Shown here: one piece after another, positions 7,401 through 16,577 of the stretch
Layout: each line of letters opens with the position of its first letter
Position numbering within the stretch: position 1 is the first letter of the stretch
Origin: SIG440 sp045647905
GTDB taxonomy: Bacteria > Bacillota > Clostridia > Monoglobales > Monoglobaceae
DNA: 64,000 nt
NCBI GenBank assembly: GCA_045647905.1
Contig: JAZRMZ010000014.1
Span: forward strand, 1-64,000
Direction: 5' to 3'
Notes under the pieces: generated by a model
The model's input: the letters and a program-made list of their open reading frames with translations, nothing else
Database searches by the model: none
What the model was told of the DNA's origin: nothing
Position numbers and translations under genes: made by a program

Positions 7401-9473
7401 ATGAAAAAAGAAATAAAAAAATTTGGCAAAAAGAAGGTTTTGGACCCAAAATCAAGACGCTTTCGTTTTGAACATTGGCATATGATAATATTGTTTTTAT
7501 GTGTTTATGATTTGTGTGCGGTAAGCGGCTCGTATTTTGGCGCACTCTGGCTTCGCTTTGACTGTCGGTTTTCTGAAATACCGCAAAAATATTTTGTGGC
7601 ATGGCTGAACTTTACGCCCATATATATGGCGGTAAGCTTAATTGTTTTTTGGTGCTTACGTCTTTACAAAAGCTTGTGGCGTTTTGCCAGCTTTACGGAA
7701 CTGAGAAGAATTATGAGTGCTTCGTGCATCACAGCGGTTTTTCACATAATTGCTATTACTGTGTTCTTTGGACGTATGCCCATATCGTACTATATTATTG
7801 GCACTATGCTTCAGTTTGTGATGGTGACTGCTATTCGTTTTGCTTATCGTTTTGTGCTTCTGCTGAATAAGCAGATGGATGTGCAACAGGATAAGAACCG
7901 GGTGATGCTTATTGGGGCAGGGGCTGCGGGACAGATGCTTTTGCGTGATTTGCACGAATCAAATGAAAGCAATGACAAAGTATATTGTATCATTGATGAT
8001 AACCGCAACAAGTGGGGCAGATACATTGATGGTGTACCCATTGTTGGCGGCCGGGATGACATACTTTTTAATGTTGAAAAATACAATATAAAGAAAATCT
8101 TTTTGGCGTTGCCCAGTGCTACTGCAGTTCAGCGCAGGGATATTCTTGATATTTGTAAGGAAACCGAATGTGAACTGAAAAACCTGCCGGGGATGTATCA
8201 GTTGGTGAACAGCAGGGTTTCGGTCAGAGCGATGGAGGATGTTAAGGTTGAAGATTTGCTTGGTCGTGAGCCTGTTAAGGTAGACGACAAGAATATACAT
8301 GATTTTATTTCAGGAAAGGTTATTCTTGTTACCGGTGGCGGTGGCTCAATCGGCAGTGAGCTTTGTCGGCAGATTGCAAAAAATAATCCAAAGCAGTTGA
8401 TAATTTTTGATATTTATGAAAACAATGCCCATGCAATTGGTCTTGAGTTGAAGGATAATTTTCCGCAACTCAATATTGAGGTGCTTATTGGCTCTGTTCG
8501 TGACAGCAAGCGGATTTATCAGGTTTTTGAAAAATATAAGCCTGAACTGGTATACCATGCTGCGGCTCACAAACATGTTCCGCTTATGGAGGACAGTCCG
8601 TGCGAATCCATAAAGAACAATGCGGTGGGTACATATAAGACGGCGTATGCTGCTATGATGAACGGGTGTAAGCGTTTTGTTCTGATTTCGACTGATAAGG
8701 CGGTTAATCCCACAAATATTATGGGAGCATCAAAGCGTTTGTGTGAGATGATTATTCAGAGCTTTGACCGAAAAATCAGAGATGGACAAGTTTGTGATTT
8801 GCGCCCCATTTATACTCATAGCGAAACGGAAAAAACCGGTGTTGAAAGCATTGCTGAAAACGGTTTTCGTCCTGAAACCGAGTTTGTGGCTGTGCGTTTT
8901 GGAAATGTTCTTGGAAGCAACGGTTCGGTTATTCCGAGATTTAAGGAGCAGATTGCAAAAGGTGGTCCTGTTACGGTTACGCATCCCGATATTATCAGAT
9001 ACTTTATGACCATACCTGAGGCGGTTTCGCTTGTTATGCAGGCAGGAACTTATGCTGATGGCGGTGAAATTTTTGTTTTGGATATGGGTTCGCCTGTTAA
9101 AATTGACACTCTGGCAAGAAATCTTATAAGACTTTCGGGTTTGCGGCCTGATGTTGACATTAAGATTTCATACACAGGTCTCAGGGCGGGAGAAAAGCTG
9201 TTTGAGGAAAAGCTCATGTCGGAAGAAGGCCTGCGAACAACTCCCAATCACTTGATTCATATTGGTTGTCCAATTCCATTTGATACGGATTTGTTCCTTA
9301 ATCAAATGCGGGAACTGACAATTGCGGCATATGATGGCTGTGAAGATACGATACGTGATTTGGTTGCAGATATTGTTCCGACTTATCATCCGACAGGATT
9401 GAACGATTGTGCCGATAAGGCTGAAAAGTCTGATGGACGTCAAGCTGAAGTTGTCGGAAGTGCTGTTATTTGA
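7401..9473 (+). CDS. Membrane WbpM/CapD-type UDP-sugar 4,6-dehydratase
   Basis: A 690-residue nucleotide-sugar dehydratase that makes the 4-keto-6-deoxy precursor of amino sugars such as QuiNAc or bacillosamine. Four hydrophobic segments occupy residues about 25-140. A first Rossmann-like region has GAGAAGQMLLRDL (near 170), and the catalytic SDR domain begins with VTGGGGSIGSELCRQI (near 305). The active-site string STDKAVNPTNIMGASKR has Met where shorter soluble homologues have Tyr, as in the membrane-bound WbpM/PglF group. It is first in the cluster, just before the initiating transferase; substrate is inferred from the family. Confidence 0.92.
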   Translation: MKKEIKKFGKKKVLDPKSRRFRFEHWHMIILFLCVYDLCAVSGSYFGALWLRFDCRFSEIPQKYFVAWLNFTPIYMAVSLIVFWCLRLYKSLWRFASFTELRRIMSASCITAVFHIIAITVFFGRMPISYYIIGTMLQFVMVTAIRFAYRFVLLLNKQMDVQQDKNRVMLIGAGAAGQMLLRDLHESNESNDKVYCIIDDNRNKWGRYIDGVPIVGGRDDILFNVEKYNIKKIFLALPSATAVQRRDILDICKETECELKNLPGMYQLVNSRVSVRAMEDVKVEDLLGREPVKVDDKNIHDFISGKVILVTGGGGSIGSELCRQIAKNNPKQLIIFDIYENNAHAIGLELKDNFPQLNIEVLIGSVRDSKRIYQVFEKYKPELVYHAAAHKHVPLMEDSPCESIKNNAVGTYKTAYAAMMNGCKRFVLISTDKAVNPTNIMGASKRLCEMIIQSFDRKIRDGQVCDLRPIYTHSETEKTGVESIAENGFRPETEFVAVRFGNVLGSNGSVIPRFKEQIAKGGPVTVTHPDIIRYFMTIPEAVSLVMQAGTYADGGEIFVLDMGSPVKIDTLARNLIRLSGLRPDVDIKISYTGLRAGEKLFEEKLMSEEGLRTTPNHLIHIGCPIPFDTDLFLNQMRELTIAAYDGCEDTIRDLVADIVPTYHPTGLNDCADKAEKSDGRQAEVVGSAVI

Positions 9474-9502
9474 CGGTGAATAGAATTGGTGGAGGTATTT
9501 TT

Positions 9503-10126
9503 GTGTACATACATTTTTTAAAGAGATTAATTGATGTTGTCCTGTCCTTTGTGGGGCTTATTGTTCTCATCCCGGTTTTTGCTGTTGTAGCTGTTTTGAT
9601 AAAGATAGACAGTAAAGGTCCTGTGTTTTTTGTGCAGGAACGTGTGGGGAAAAATAAGAAACCTTTCAAAATCTATAAATTCAGAACAATGAGCACAGAT
9701 TGTCCCGCCAATATGCCCACCCATCTGTTGGGGAATGCCGGTGCATTTATAACGCCACTGGGAGGAATTTTAAGGAAATTTAGTATTGATGAGTTGCCTC
9801 AGATATGGAATATCTTGAAAGGTGATATGACAATTATAGGTCCAAGACCGGCACTTTTTAATCAAACCGATTTACTCGAACTCAGAGATAACAATGGTTC
9901 CAATTTGTTGAAACCGGGACTTACGGGGTATGCTCAGATTCACGGAAGGGATGAATTGCCTATTGATGTTAAGGCGAACCTTGATGGATACTATGCACAG
10001 AATATAGGATTTTGGCTGGATTTTAAATGTTTCTTCGGTACAATTTTGAAAGTGTTGAAGAGCGACGGAGTTGTGGAGGGGGCAACTGTTGAGAAAAGCA
10101 ACGACAAAGAGGTGCTTATGAAATGA
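9503..10126 (+). CDS. Initiating sugar-phosphate transferase (bacterial sugar transferase family)
   Basis: A 207-residue polyprenyl-phosphate sugar-1-phosphate transferase, which loads the first sugar onto undecaprenyl phosphate. I choose GTG 9503, seven bases after GGTGGAGG, over the in-frame TTG at 9470. One N-terminal hydrophobic helix (about 8-32) is followed by the KFRTM motif, then KFSIDELPQIWNILKGDM and IIGPRPAL, the conserved catalytic core. It is the short PglC-like form without the extra multi-spanning N-terminus. Overlaps the next gene by four bases. Confidence 0.92.
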   Translation: MYIHFLKRLIDVVLSFVGLIVLIPVFAVVAVLIKIDSKGPVFFVQERVGKNKKPFKIYKFRTMSTDCPANMPTHLLGNAGAFITPLGGILRKFSIDELPQIWNILKGDMTIIGPRPALFNQTDLLELRDNNGSNLLKPGLTGYAQIHGRDELPIDVKANLDGYYAQNIGFWLDFKCFFGTILKVLKSDGVVEGATVEKSNDKEVLMK

Positions 10127-11004
10127 AAAGAATACTTATAACAGGAGCTACTAGCTATATAGGAACAAGTTTTGAAAGATACATTAAAGAAAATTATTCA
10201 ACTGATTTTTTTGTTGATACAATTGATATGATTGACGGTTCATGGAGAAAATATGATTTTTCCGAATATGATGCTGTGTTTCATGTTGCGGGTATAGCCC
10301 ATGCTGATACCGGTAACGCAGACGAAGCAACAAAAGAAAAATACTACAAGGTTAATACCGACTTAACAATAGAGACTGCAAAAAAAGCTAAAGCTGACGG
10401 TGTCAGACAGTTTGTTTTTATGAGCAGTATTATAGTGTACGGCAGTAAAAAAGAAATTATTACAAAAGATACAGTGCCGTGTCCCGATAATTTTTATGGA
10501 GACAGTAAATTGCAGGCAGATATACGGCTTGATGAGTTGAATGATGATGATTTCAAAGTGGCAATCATAAGACCGCCAATGGTATATGGAAGAAATTCAA
10601 AAGGAAATTATGCAAAATTATCGCGACTTGCAAAAAAGACGTTTATATTTCCTAAAATAAATAATCAACGTAGTATGATTTATATTGGGAATTTATGCGA
10701 ATTCATTAAATTGATGATTGAAAATGCAGAGCGAGGCATATTTTATCCGCAGAATGAAGATTATGTAAATGTTTATCGCTTGGTTGAACGGATTGCTCAA
10801 GCCAAAGGGAAAAAGCTCATAGGAATTTCGTGGTTTAATCCTGTTTTGAGACTATTGGCCAAGAAAATATCTCTTTTCAACAAAGTGTTCGGAACTGTTG
10901 TTTATGATAAGAAATTAAGTGAGTATAAGATTTCATATCAGGTAGTAGATTTTGAACAAAGCATAAAGGAAACAGAAACGGAGTTTTTTTATGGAAAAGT
11001 ATAG
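10123..11004 (+). CDS. NAD-dependent sugar epimerase/dehydratase (extended SDR)
   Basis: A 293-residue extended short-chain dehydrogenase. The nucleotide-binding GATSYIG lies at residues 7-13, the acidic VDTIDM near 32-37 and HVAGIAHAD near 54-62. The catalytic SS...YGDSK triad elements are near 107-130. It likely acts on a nucleotide- or lipid-linked hexose in the polysaccharide pathway, possibly as the 4-keto reductase partner of the dehydratase at 7401. The precise substrate cannot be read. It overlaps both neighbours by a few bases. Confidence 0.85.
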   Translation: MKRILITGATSYIGTSFERYIKENYSTDFFVDTIDMIDGSWRKYDFSEYDAVFHVAGIAHADTGNADEATKEKYYKVNTDLTIETAKKAKADGVRQFVFMSSIIVYGSKKEIITKDTVPCPDNFYGDSKLQADIRLDELNDDDFKVAIIRPPMVYGRNSKGNYAKLSRLAKKTFIFPKINNQRSMIYIGNLCEFIKLMIENAERGIFYPQNEDYVNVYRLVERIAQAKGKKLIGISWFNPVLRLLAKKISLFNKVFGTVVYDKKLSEYKISYQVVDFEQSIKETETEFFYGKV

Positions 11005-11824
11005 TGTCTTGATGTCAATCTATCACAAAGAAAAGGCAGAGTATTTCAAGACGAGCATTGAAAGTATGCTTAAACAAACTGTTTTGCCGGATGAGATTGT
11101 TATTGTTGAAGATGGTCCGCTGACAGAAGCGTTATATGCGGTGATAGATGATTGCCAAAAGCAACATCCTTCAATTTTTACGATTGTAAAGCTGAAAAAA
11201 AACAGTGGATTAGGCGTAGCGCTGAATGCGGGCTTAAAAAAATGCAGAAACGAGCTTGTTGCAAGAATGGACACAGATGATATTTCGTATCCTGAACGTT
11301 GTGAGAAGCAATTATTGGAATTTAAAAAAAATCCCGATTTAGATGTATTGGGAACACAAATTGATGAATTTGTGAACGAACCTTCAAACGTTGTTTCTTC
11401 ACGCATTGTTCCGACAACTCATGAAGAAATTCTGAAATTTGCACGTCGCAGAAGTCCTTTTAATCATCCGACAGTTATGTATAAAAAATCCAAGGTTTTG
11501 GAGTTGGGTGGCTATAAGGAGTTCGGACGTAAAGAAGATTTAGAGTTATTTATAAGCATGGTAAATGAGAATTCTCATGCTGCCAATCTTAGTGAAGCGT
11601 TGTTATGGTATCGGTCGAATGAAGATAATTTCAAAAGGCGGAGAACATGGATAAATTGCAGTGAATATATCAGCATAATGTTTTCCTTTTATAAAAAACA
11701 TTATTTAAACTTTTTTGACTTGATGTATGTTGTTATTGGGCAACTAACTATGTTTCTCACACCTAACAAATTGCTGAAATTGGTAAGTAATACATTTTTA
11801 AGAGAGACTCCAAAAAAACAATAG
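10991..11824 (+). CDS. Family 2 glycosyltransferase
   Basis: A 277-residue GT-A glycosyltransferase. The N-terminus (YSVLMSIYHKEKAEYFKTSI) and EIVIVEDGPL are typical of the AmsE/WfgS-like GT2 group. LGVALNAGLKKCRNELVARMDTDDIS contains the metal-binding DxD (near residue 94-97), and RRSPFNHPTVMY follows as in this subgroup. It adds a sugar to the lipid-linked repeat unit on the cytoplasmic side. Donor and acceptor are unknown. Confidence 0.9.
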   Translation: MEKYSVLMSIYHKEKAEYFKTSIESMLKQTVLPDEIVIVEDGPLTEALYAVIDDCQKQHPSIFTIVKLKKNSGLGVALNAGLKKCRNELVARMDTDDISYPERCEKQLLEFKKNPDLDVLGTQIDEFVNEPSNVVSSRIVPTTHEEILKFARRRSPFNHPTVMYKKSKVLELGGYKEFGRKEDLELFISMVNENSHAANLSEALLWYRSNEDNFKRRRTWINCSEYISIMFSFYKKHYLNFFDLMYVVIGQLTMFLTPNKLLKLVSNTFLRETPKKQ

Positions 11825-11975
11825 AAAATTCGAAGAAAGTGAAAAAGCTCACAAGAAACAGTGAACTCATAAGTTTTTTGGATAGTTCAGAAAATGATAA
11901 GTTTATGGGTTTGTTATTGCTCTGTAAGGTTAAAATTATTTGTTTATATAGTATTGTTGGGGGGAGGAGATTTTT
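11825..11975 (+). other. Gap within the polysaccharide operon
   Basis: A 151-base gap, the largest within the cluster. It is AT-rich, has no evident ORF or strong hairpin, and ends with a very strong ribosome site (GGGGGGAGGAG) before the next gene. A secondary promoter is possible but none with good spacing is seen. Confidence 0.4.
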
Positions 11976-13058
11976 ATGAAAATAGGTATATTAACACATT
12001 ATAATGTTCATAACCATGGAGCGCTGTTACAGCTTTATGCGTTAAAAAAGATACTTGAAGAAAAAGGAAACGATGCGAGGGCACTTATTTTCAAAAAGAA
12101 TTATGATTTTATGGCGGTAGGTGCAGAAAAAAAGTATGATATATCCATAAAGTCCCTTTTTTATTATATATCATATTTAAAAAAATTTGGCATTTCAAGA
12201 ACGCTTTTTAATGTACAAAAAAAGAAGATTTTAGATGAATTCAGGAAACCTCTGATAGGAGAGTATTATTCGCGAGCAAAGAATTTGGATGCAGTTTTTA
12301 TTGGCAGCGATGAGGTTTTTAGTGTTGAAGCAGGTGTGAATCCGTTTTTTTGGGGCATTGGAGTTCCTTGCGAAAATATTTTTTCGTATGCGGCAAGCTG
12401 TGGTCCTACGGGGATTGAAAGTATGAGAGAACTAAGAGTTGCGTCTATGATAGGGGCAGGACTTAAGGAAATGAAGAAGATTTCTGTCAGGGATCACAAC
12501 ACAAAAAAAATGGTGGAATCATTGGGGTATGATGCTTGCGAAGTGTGCGATCCTGTTATTTTGTACGGATATAAAGATGAGCAAAAGAAGCTTGAGAGAA
12601 AAATTCAAAAGAATTATCTTTTGGTTTATGCTTATGACAATAACATGAATGACGAAACAGAAGTGCAAAAGATTAAAGAGTATGCAAAAAGAAATAATTT
12701 GATGATTATTTCTGCAGGATATTACCATAAGTGGTGCGACAAATGCGTGGATGCATCACCGATAGAGCTTTTAGGATATTTTAAGTATGCAAACGGTGTT
12801 GTTACAGATACTTTCCACGGGTCGGTTATGTCGTTGATTACCAATACAGATTTTGTTACGAAAATCAGAGGCAATAAGAACAAGCTTTTTGATTTACTTG
12901 AAAGATATGAATTGACAGACCGATTAATGGAAGATTTTTCGGAAATACCAAAAAAAATGTGCAAAAAGATAGATTTTGACAAAGTGAGTTTATTGTTGGA
13001 GGAAAGTCAAAAAACATCGCTTGCTTATATTATGTCGTGTTTAGAGGAAATTAAATGA
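11976..13058 (+). CDS. Polysaccharide pyruvyl transferase family protein
   Basis: A 360-residue member of the polysaccharide pyruvyl transferase family (CsaB/WcaK-like), which transfers pyruvate from PEP to form ketals on sugars. Typical landmarks are ILTHYNVHNHGALLQLYALK (about 4-23), FIGSDEVF (near 109), the central YAASCGP, and the C-terminal TDTFHGSVMSL motif. Its stop overlaps the start of the F420-beta-like gene by four bases. These two families often travel as a pair in surface polysaccharide loci. Whether this one pyruvylates or does another transfer is unproven. Confidence 0.88.
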   Translation: MKIGILTHYNVHNHGALLQLYALKKILEEKGNDARALIFKKNYDFMAVGAEKKYDISIKSLFYYISYLKKFGISRTLFNVQKKKILDEFRKPLIGEYYSRAKNLDAVFIGSDEVFSVEAGVNPFFWGIGVPCENIFSYAASCGPTGIESMRELRVASMIGAGLKEMKKISVRDHNTKKMVESLGYDACEVCDPVILYGYKDEQKKLERKIQKNYLLVYAYDNNMNDETEVQKIKEYAKRNNLMIISAGYYHKWCDKCVDASPIELLGYFKYANGVVTDTFHGSVMSLITNTDFVTKIRGNKNKLFDLLERYELTDRLMEDFSEIPKKMCKKIDFDKVSLLLEESQKTSLAYIMSCLEEIK

Positions 13059-14248
13059 ATAATATAATAAGTTTTAATGATGAAAAGTGTACCAGTTGCC
13101 AAGTTTGTGCGGCGGTATGTCCAACAAACGCGATAAGCATTTATTTGAATGAAAATGGGTTTTACAGACCTTCTGTTAATAGTGAAAAGTGTATATCATG
13201 CGGAAAGTGTAGGCGGGTTTGTTATAAATTTGATAACAGTGTTTCAATGTCTGATGAATGCAAGGCTGTGTATGCTTGTAAAGGAGAAACAGATATATTG
13301 AGCGATGTCACATCGGGTGGCGTTGCGTATCTTTTGGCGAAACAGGCGGTTTCAGAGGGCTACAAGGTTGTAGGGGTAACATACGACAAAGAGCGTAATA
13401 TTGCAGTATCGGAGATTACCGATATTGATGTTGAGCGGTTTAAAGGTTCCAAATATATTCAATCGTATACTGTTGATGTGTTCAGGAAGATACTTTCTGA
13501 AAAAACGGATACCAGATATATGATTTTCGGTTTGCCATGCCATATTTATGCATTGCGTAAGGTTATTAACGGGTCGATGTACGAAAATAATTTTGTTTTT
13601 GTAGATTTGTTTTGTCATGGTTGTCCCAGTATGCTTTTGTGGGAGAAGACTTTAAAAAAAGCAGAAGATGTATTAGGAACAGATGAATTTAAAAAGGTAG
13701 AGTTCCGAAGCAAAAAGAAAGGTTGGCATGAGTTTTGTGTTAATTTTGAGACGAATGAAAAAAAAGTATTCATTTCTGATGAATTTGGTGCCTTTTATAG
13801 ATTGTTTTTCAGTAACCTGATTTTGAATAATGTATGTGAAGACTGTAAATTGAGAAGTACGTTAGCTTACACTGATATTAGATTGGGGGATTTCTGGGGG
13901 TGGCAATATGATGAAGATATTACAGGTGTTTCTGCAGTGACAGCTGTTTCCGATGTTGGGTATGAGTGGCTACAGAAACTTCCGAAGAATATATTCATCA
14001 CGGAACACAGCATGTCGGATGTGATTAGATGTCAATCCTATGGTGAAGTGTATGAGGTGGATAAGCAAAAAAGACGTGAACTTTTGGAATTGCTTAAAAG
14101 TGATGTTGATATAGATGAAATTCAAAAGACTTTTGAAAAGAGTTTGCCCCTGAAGGCAAAGATAAAAAAATATATAAAAAAGGCAATTAGTTTTATGCCT
14201 GGATTTCTTAGAAACTCAATCAAAAAAGGCTTTCATCGAAAAGGATGA
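13055..14248 (+). CDS. F420 hydrogenase/dehydrogenase beta-like iron-sulfur protein
   Basis: A 397-residue protein with two N-terminal [4Fe-4S] ferredoxin motifs (CTSCQVCAAVCP near 9-20, CISCGKCRRVC near 41-51). A coenzyme F420 hydrogenase/dehydrogenase beta-subunit N- and C-terminal domain follows (TSGGVAYLLAK, GLPCHIYALRK, DLFCHGCPS, CKLRST-YTDIRLGDFWG). Clostridia generally lack F420, so the partner is more likely ferredoxin or flavin in a sugar-modifying redox step. It is coupled to the pyruvyl transferase upstream. The reaction is unknown. Confidence 0.88.
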   Translation: MNNIISFNDEKCTSCQVCAAVCPTNAISIYLNENGFYRPSVNSEKCISCGKCRRVCYKFDNSVSMSDECKAVYACKGETDILSDVTSGGVAYLLAKQAVSEGYKVVGVTYDKERNIAVSEITDIDVERFKGSKYIQSYTVDVFRKILSEKTDTRYMIFGLPCHIYALRKVINGSMYENNFVFVDLFCHGCPSMLLWEKTLKKAEDVLGTDEFKKVEFRSKKKGWHEFCVNFETNEKKVFISDEFGAFYRLFFSNLILNNVCEDCKLRSTLAYTDIRLGDFWGWQYDEDITGVSAVTAVSDVGYEWLQKLPKNIFITEHSMSDVIRCQSYGEVYEVDKQKRRELLELLKSDVDIDEIQKTFEKSLPLKAKIKKYIKKAISFMPGFLRNSIKKGFHRKG

Positions 14249-14262
14249 GGAGGAATTTGAAG

Positions 14263-15330
14263 ATGACCGTTTTACATATTGCGTTTATTGAAGATAATCC
14301 TTCAAGCGGTGTATGTGGAGTTGTTCCGCAGCATATCAGACATCAGCAGCAAATGGTTGATGTCGGGCTTGTAAATATAACAAATTTAAAGATTGCAGAC
14401 GTAAAAAATCAATTTGAATATAAAAGTGGATTTGATATTTCGGAATTGCCGGAGCCTTTTTCAAAGCCGGATATTGTTATTTTTCATGAGGTGTATAGAG
14501 TACAGTTTATAAAAATTGCATCTGATTTGAGACGAAAAGGTGTACTTTACATAATTATTCCGCATGGATCTCTTACCAGAGAGGTGCAAAGACAGCGTAG
14601 GTTAAAGAAACTGGTGGGAAATGTTTTGTTGTTCAATCGTTTCATAAAGGGTGCAAAAGCAATTCAGTGTCTGTCAGAAAATGAAAAGAGCAGGATAGAT
14701 TTCAAAAAAGAAAAGTTTGTCAGTGCAACTGGGATAGATATGCCTCAAAAGTGCAAAGAAACATTTTCGGAACAGACTGTCAATATGAATTATATCGGTC
14801 GTCTTGAGATGTATACCAAGGGACTCGACATAATGGCTAAGGCGGTTGCGAAGAATGCAGGATACTTGCGAGAACACAATTATAAGATAAATATTTATGG
14901 GCCTGATATTCTTGGAAGAAAAAAAGCTGTCCAGGAGTTAATCTCCAAATTGGGCATAGCAGACATTTTGTTGCTTAATAAAGCTGTTTATGCTGAAGAA
15001 AAAGAAGCAGTTTTGCTTGATACTGATATTTTCATCCAAACATCCAGAACAGAGGCGATAACCATGGGGATTTTGGAAGCAATGAGTTATGGTGTTCCCT
15101 GCCTGGTTACTCATGGGACAACTTGGGGTGATTATATCAGGCGTTATGATGCAGGATGGGTTGCAGAAAATAATATAGATTCTGTTGCTGAAGAAATGCT
15201 GAAAGCTTTATCTGAAAAAGAACTATGGCTAAGAAAGTCCCAAAATGCAAGAAAACTTGCTGAAGAAAATTTTAGATGGGATGGCATAGCAAAAGAAACA
15301 CTTTATAATTACGAAAGATATTGCAAGTGA
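14263..15330 (+). CDS. Family 4-like glycosyltransferase
   Basis: A 355-residue GT-B glycosyltransferase. The first in-frame ATG (14245) overlaps the previous stop, but GAGGAGG lies just downstream of it and is correctly spaced for ATG 14263 (MTVLHIAFIEDN), so I use that. The acceptor-side domain has SSGVCGVVPQHIRHQ. The donor domain has NYIGRLEMYTKGLDIM and the C-terminal SRTEAITMGILEAMSYGVP, the E-x7-E type GT4 signature. It builds the polysaccharide repeat unit; linkage unknown. Confidence 0.9.
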   Translation: MTVLHIAFIEDNPSSGVCGVVPQHIRHQQQMVDVGLVNITNLKIADVKNQFEYKSGFDISELPEPFSKPDIVIFHEVYRVQFIKIASDLRRKGVLYIIIPHGSLTREVQRQRRLKKLVGNVLLFNRFIKGAKAIQCLSENEKSRIDFKKEKFVSATGIDMPQKCKETFSEQTVNMNYIGRLEMYTKGLDIMAKAVAKNAGYLREHNYKINIYGPDILGRKKAVQELISKLGIADILLLNKAVYAEEKEAVLLDTDIFIQTSRTEAITMGILEAMSYGVPCLVTHGTTWGDYIRRYDAGWVAENNIDSVAEEMLKALSEKELWLRKSQNARKLAEENFRWDGIAKETLYNYERYCK

Positions 15331-15382
15331 AAAAGTATTATGTTTCCTAAAGATGGTATGAGATAAAGAAGGTGAGAGTTTA

Positions 15383-16510
15383 ATGGGTTACTATATAGGA
15401 ATGAGCTATTTAAAGTTTTTTTCGCTTATACTCATCATTACCATTGTGTTTGATGCTTTTCAGAGTATAACCGGAAAAAAGAAGCTTTGTTATGTTATTT
15501 CTGTTTTTGCGATATTTTTCGTTGTAATGGGATTTCGTCATTATGCCATGGGTTCTGACACAGCTAGCTATTATGTGATGTTTTGGAGCGTGTCAACAAC
15601 ATCAGACATTGTCAAATATGCAGAAGTTTCAGATATAGAGTCGGGATATTTATATTATAATTGGATATTGTCTTGTATTTCGGATAATCCCAGAATTCTT
15701 TTTGTAGTGACAGCTGCAATTGTAAATTTTGCATTGGGCTTTTTTGTATATAGGAATGTGAGTAATCCAGGAATATTTTGCTGTATTTTTGTTACGCTTT
15801 TGCAGTTTGACTTCTTTCTTAGCGCGATGCGTCAGGCGATGGCGGTTGCGGTGCTTCTTTTTGCAGTAGATGCATTGATACGCAAGAACCGGATGAGGTT
15901 TGTTTTGCTGAGTCTTTTTGCAACGGTCTTTCATAATGCAGCATGGATTATGTTGTTGTTTTCTCCTTTTTTGTGGAATAACAACAGTGAAAAAGATGAA
16001 AAGAGCATTTGGTTTTATGTGACTATTGCAGTGATTTGTATTTTTTGTCTGTTCTTTTTTGATAAAGTTTGGGAGATTCTACTTAATATCTTTCCAAAGT
16101 ATGATTATTATAACGATTCCGAAATGGCGGATGGTGAACCAAGATTAGCGATATACCTGAAAATATTGGTATATGCTTTGCTGTTTCTGGTGCCTAAACT
16201 GTATAAAAAAGACAAAGAAGAAAACAGAGGATTATACAATGTGGGAGAGAAACTTTCTCTCTTGCAAGTTGTTATGTATGTGGTTGCAGTTAATGCAACA
16301 GCATTGGCGCGTTTGGCAGGTTGTTTTTCTGTTTTTGCTCTTGGGCACTTTTCCAATAGTTTTAAACGAAATACAAGTAATGAGAAGTTGCGTTTCTGGT
16401 TGATTGTGCTGATGTGTACATTTGTTTATGGGCTGATTATTTTGATATATAGAACACCGGAGTGGCAAACGACATATCCCATTATGTTGCAAATTGAAAA
16501 GTTTTGGTAG
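15383..16510 (+). CDS. EpsG-like polysaccharide polymerase (Wzy role)
   Basis: A 375-residue membrane protein with about ten predicted hydrophobic segments. The early motif GFRHYAMGSDTASYY matches the EpsG family pattern (R-x-x-x-G-x-D-x-x-x-Y), and RQAMAVAVLLFA occurs in the middle. EpsG-like proteins take the Wzy role, polymerising lipid-linked repeats outside the membrane. The polymerase role is inference, supported by the neighbouring flippase and by the absence of any other candidate in the cluster. Confidence 0.85.
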   Translation: MGYYIGMSYLKFFSLILIITIVFDAFQSITGKKKLCYVISVFAIFFVVMGFRHYAMGSDTASYYVMFWSVSTTSDIVKYAEVSDIESGYLYYNWILSCISDNPRILFVVTAAIVNFALGFFVYRNVSNPGIFCCIFVTLLQFDFFLSAMRQAMAVAVLLFAVDALIRKNRMRFVLLSLFATVFHNAAWIMLLFSPFLWNNNSEKDEKSIWFYVTIAVICIFCLFFFDKVWEILLNIFPKYDYYNDSEMADGEPRLAIYLKILVYALLFLVPKLYKKDKEENRGLYNVGEKLSLLQVVMYVVAVNATALARLAGCFSVFALGHFSNSFKRNTSNEKLRFWLIVLMCTFVYGLIILIYRTPEWQTTYPIMLQIEKFW

Positions 16511-16577
16511 GAGATAAATCACAAATGAAGGGAGAGTTTGGAAACGATTATGTGAGTCGTTTTCGTATAAGGTAATT

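Noticed and set aside
13055..14248. True coenzyme F420 hydrogenase
   Set aside because: Only the beta-like subunit is present, no alpha or gamma subunits, and the setting is polysaccharide synthesis; the family name reflects homology only.
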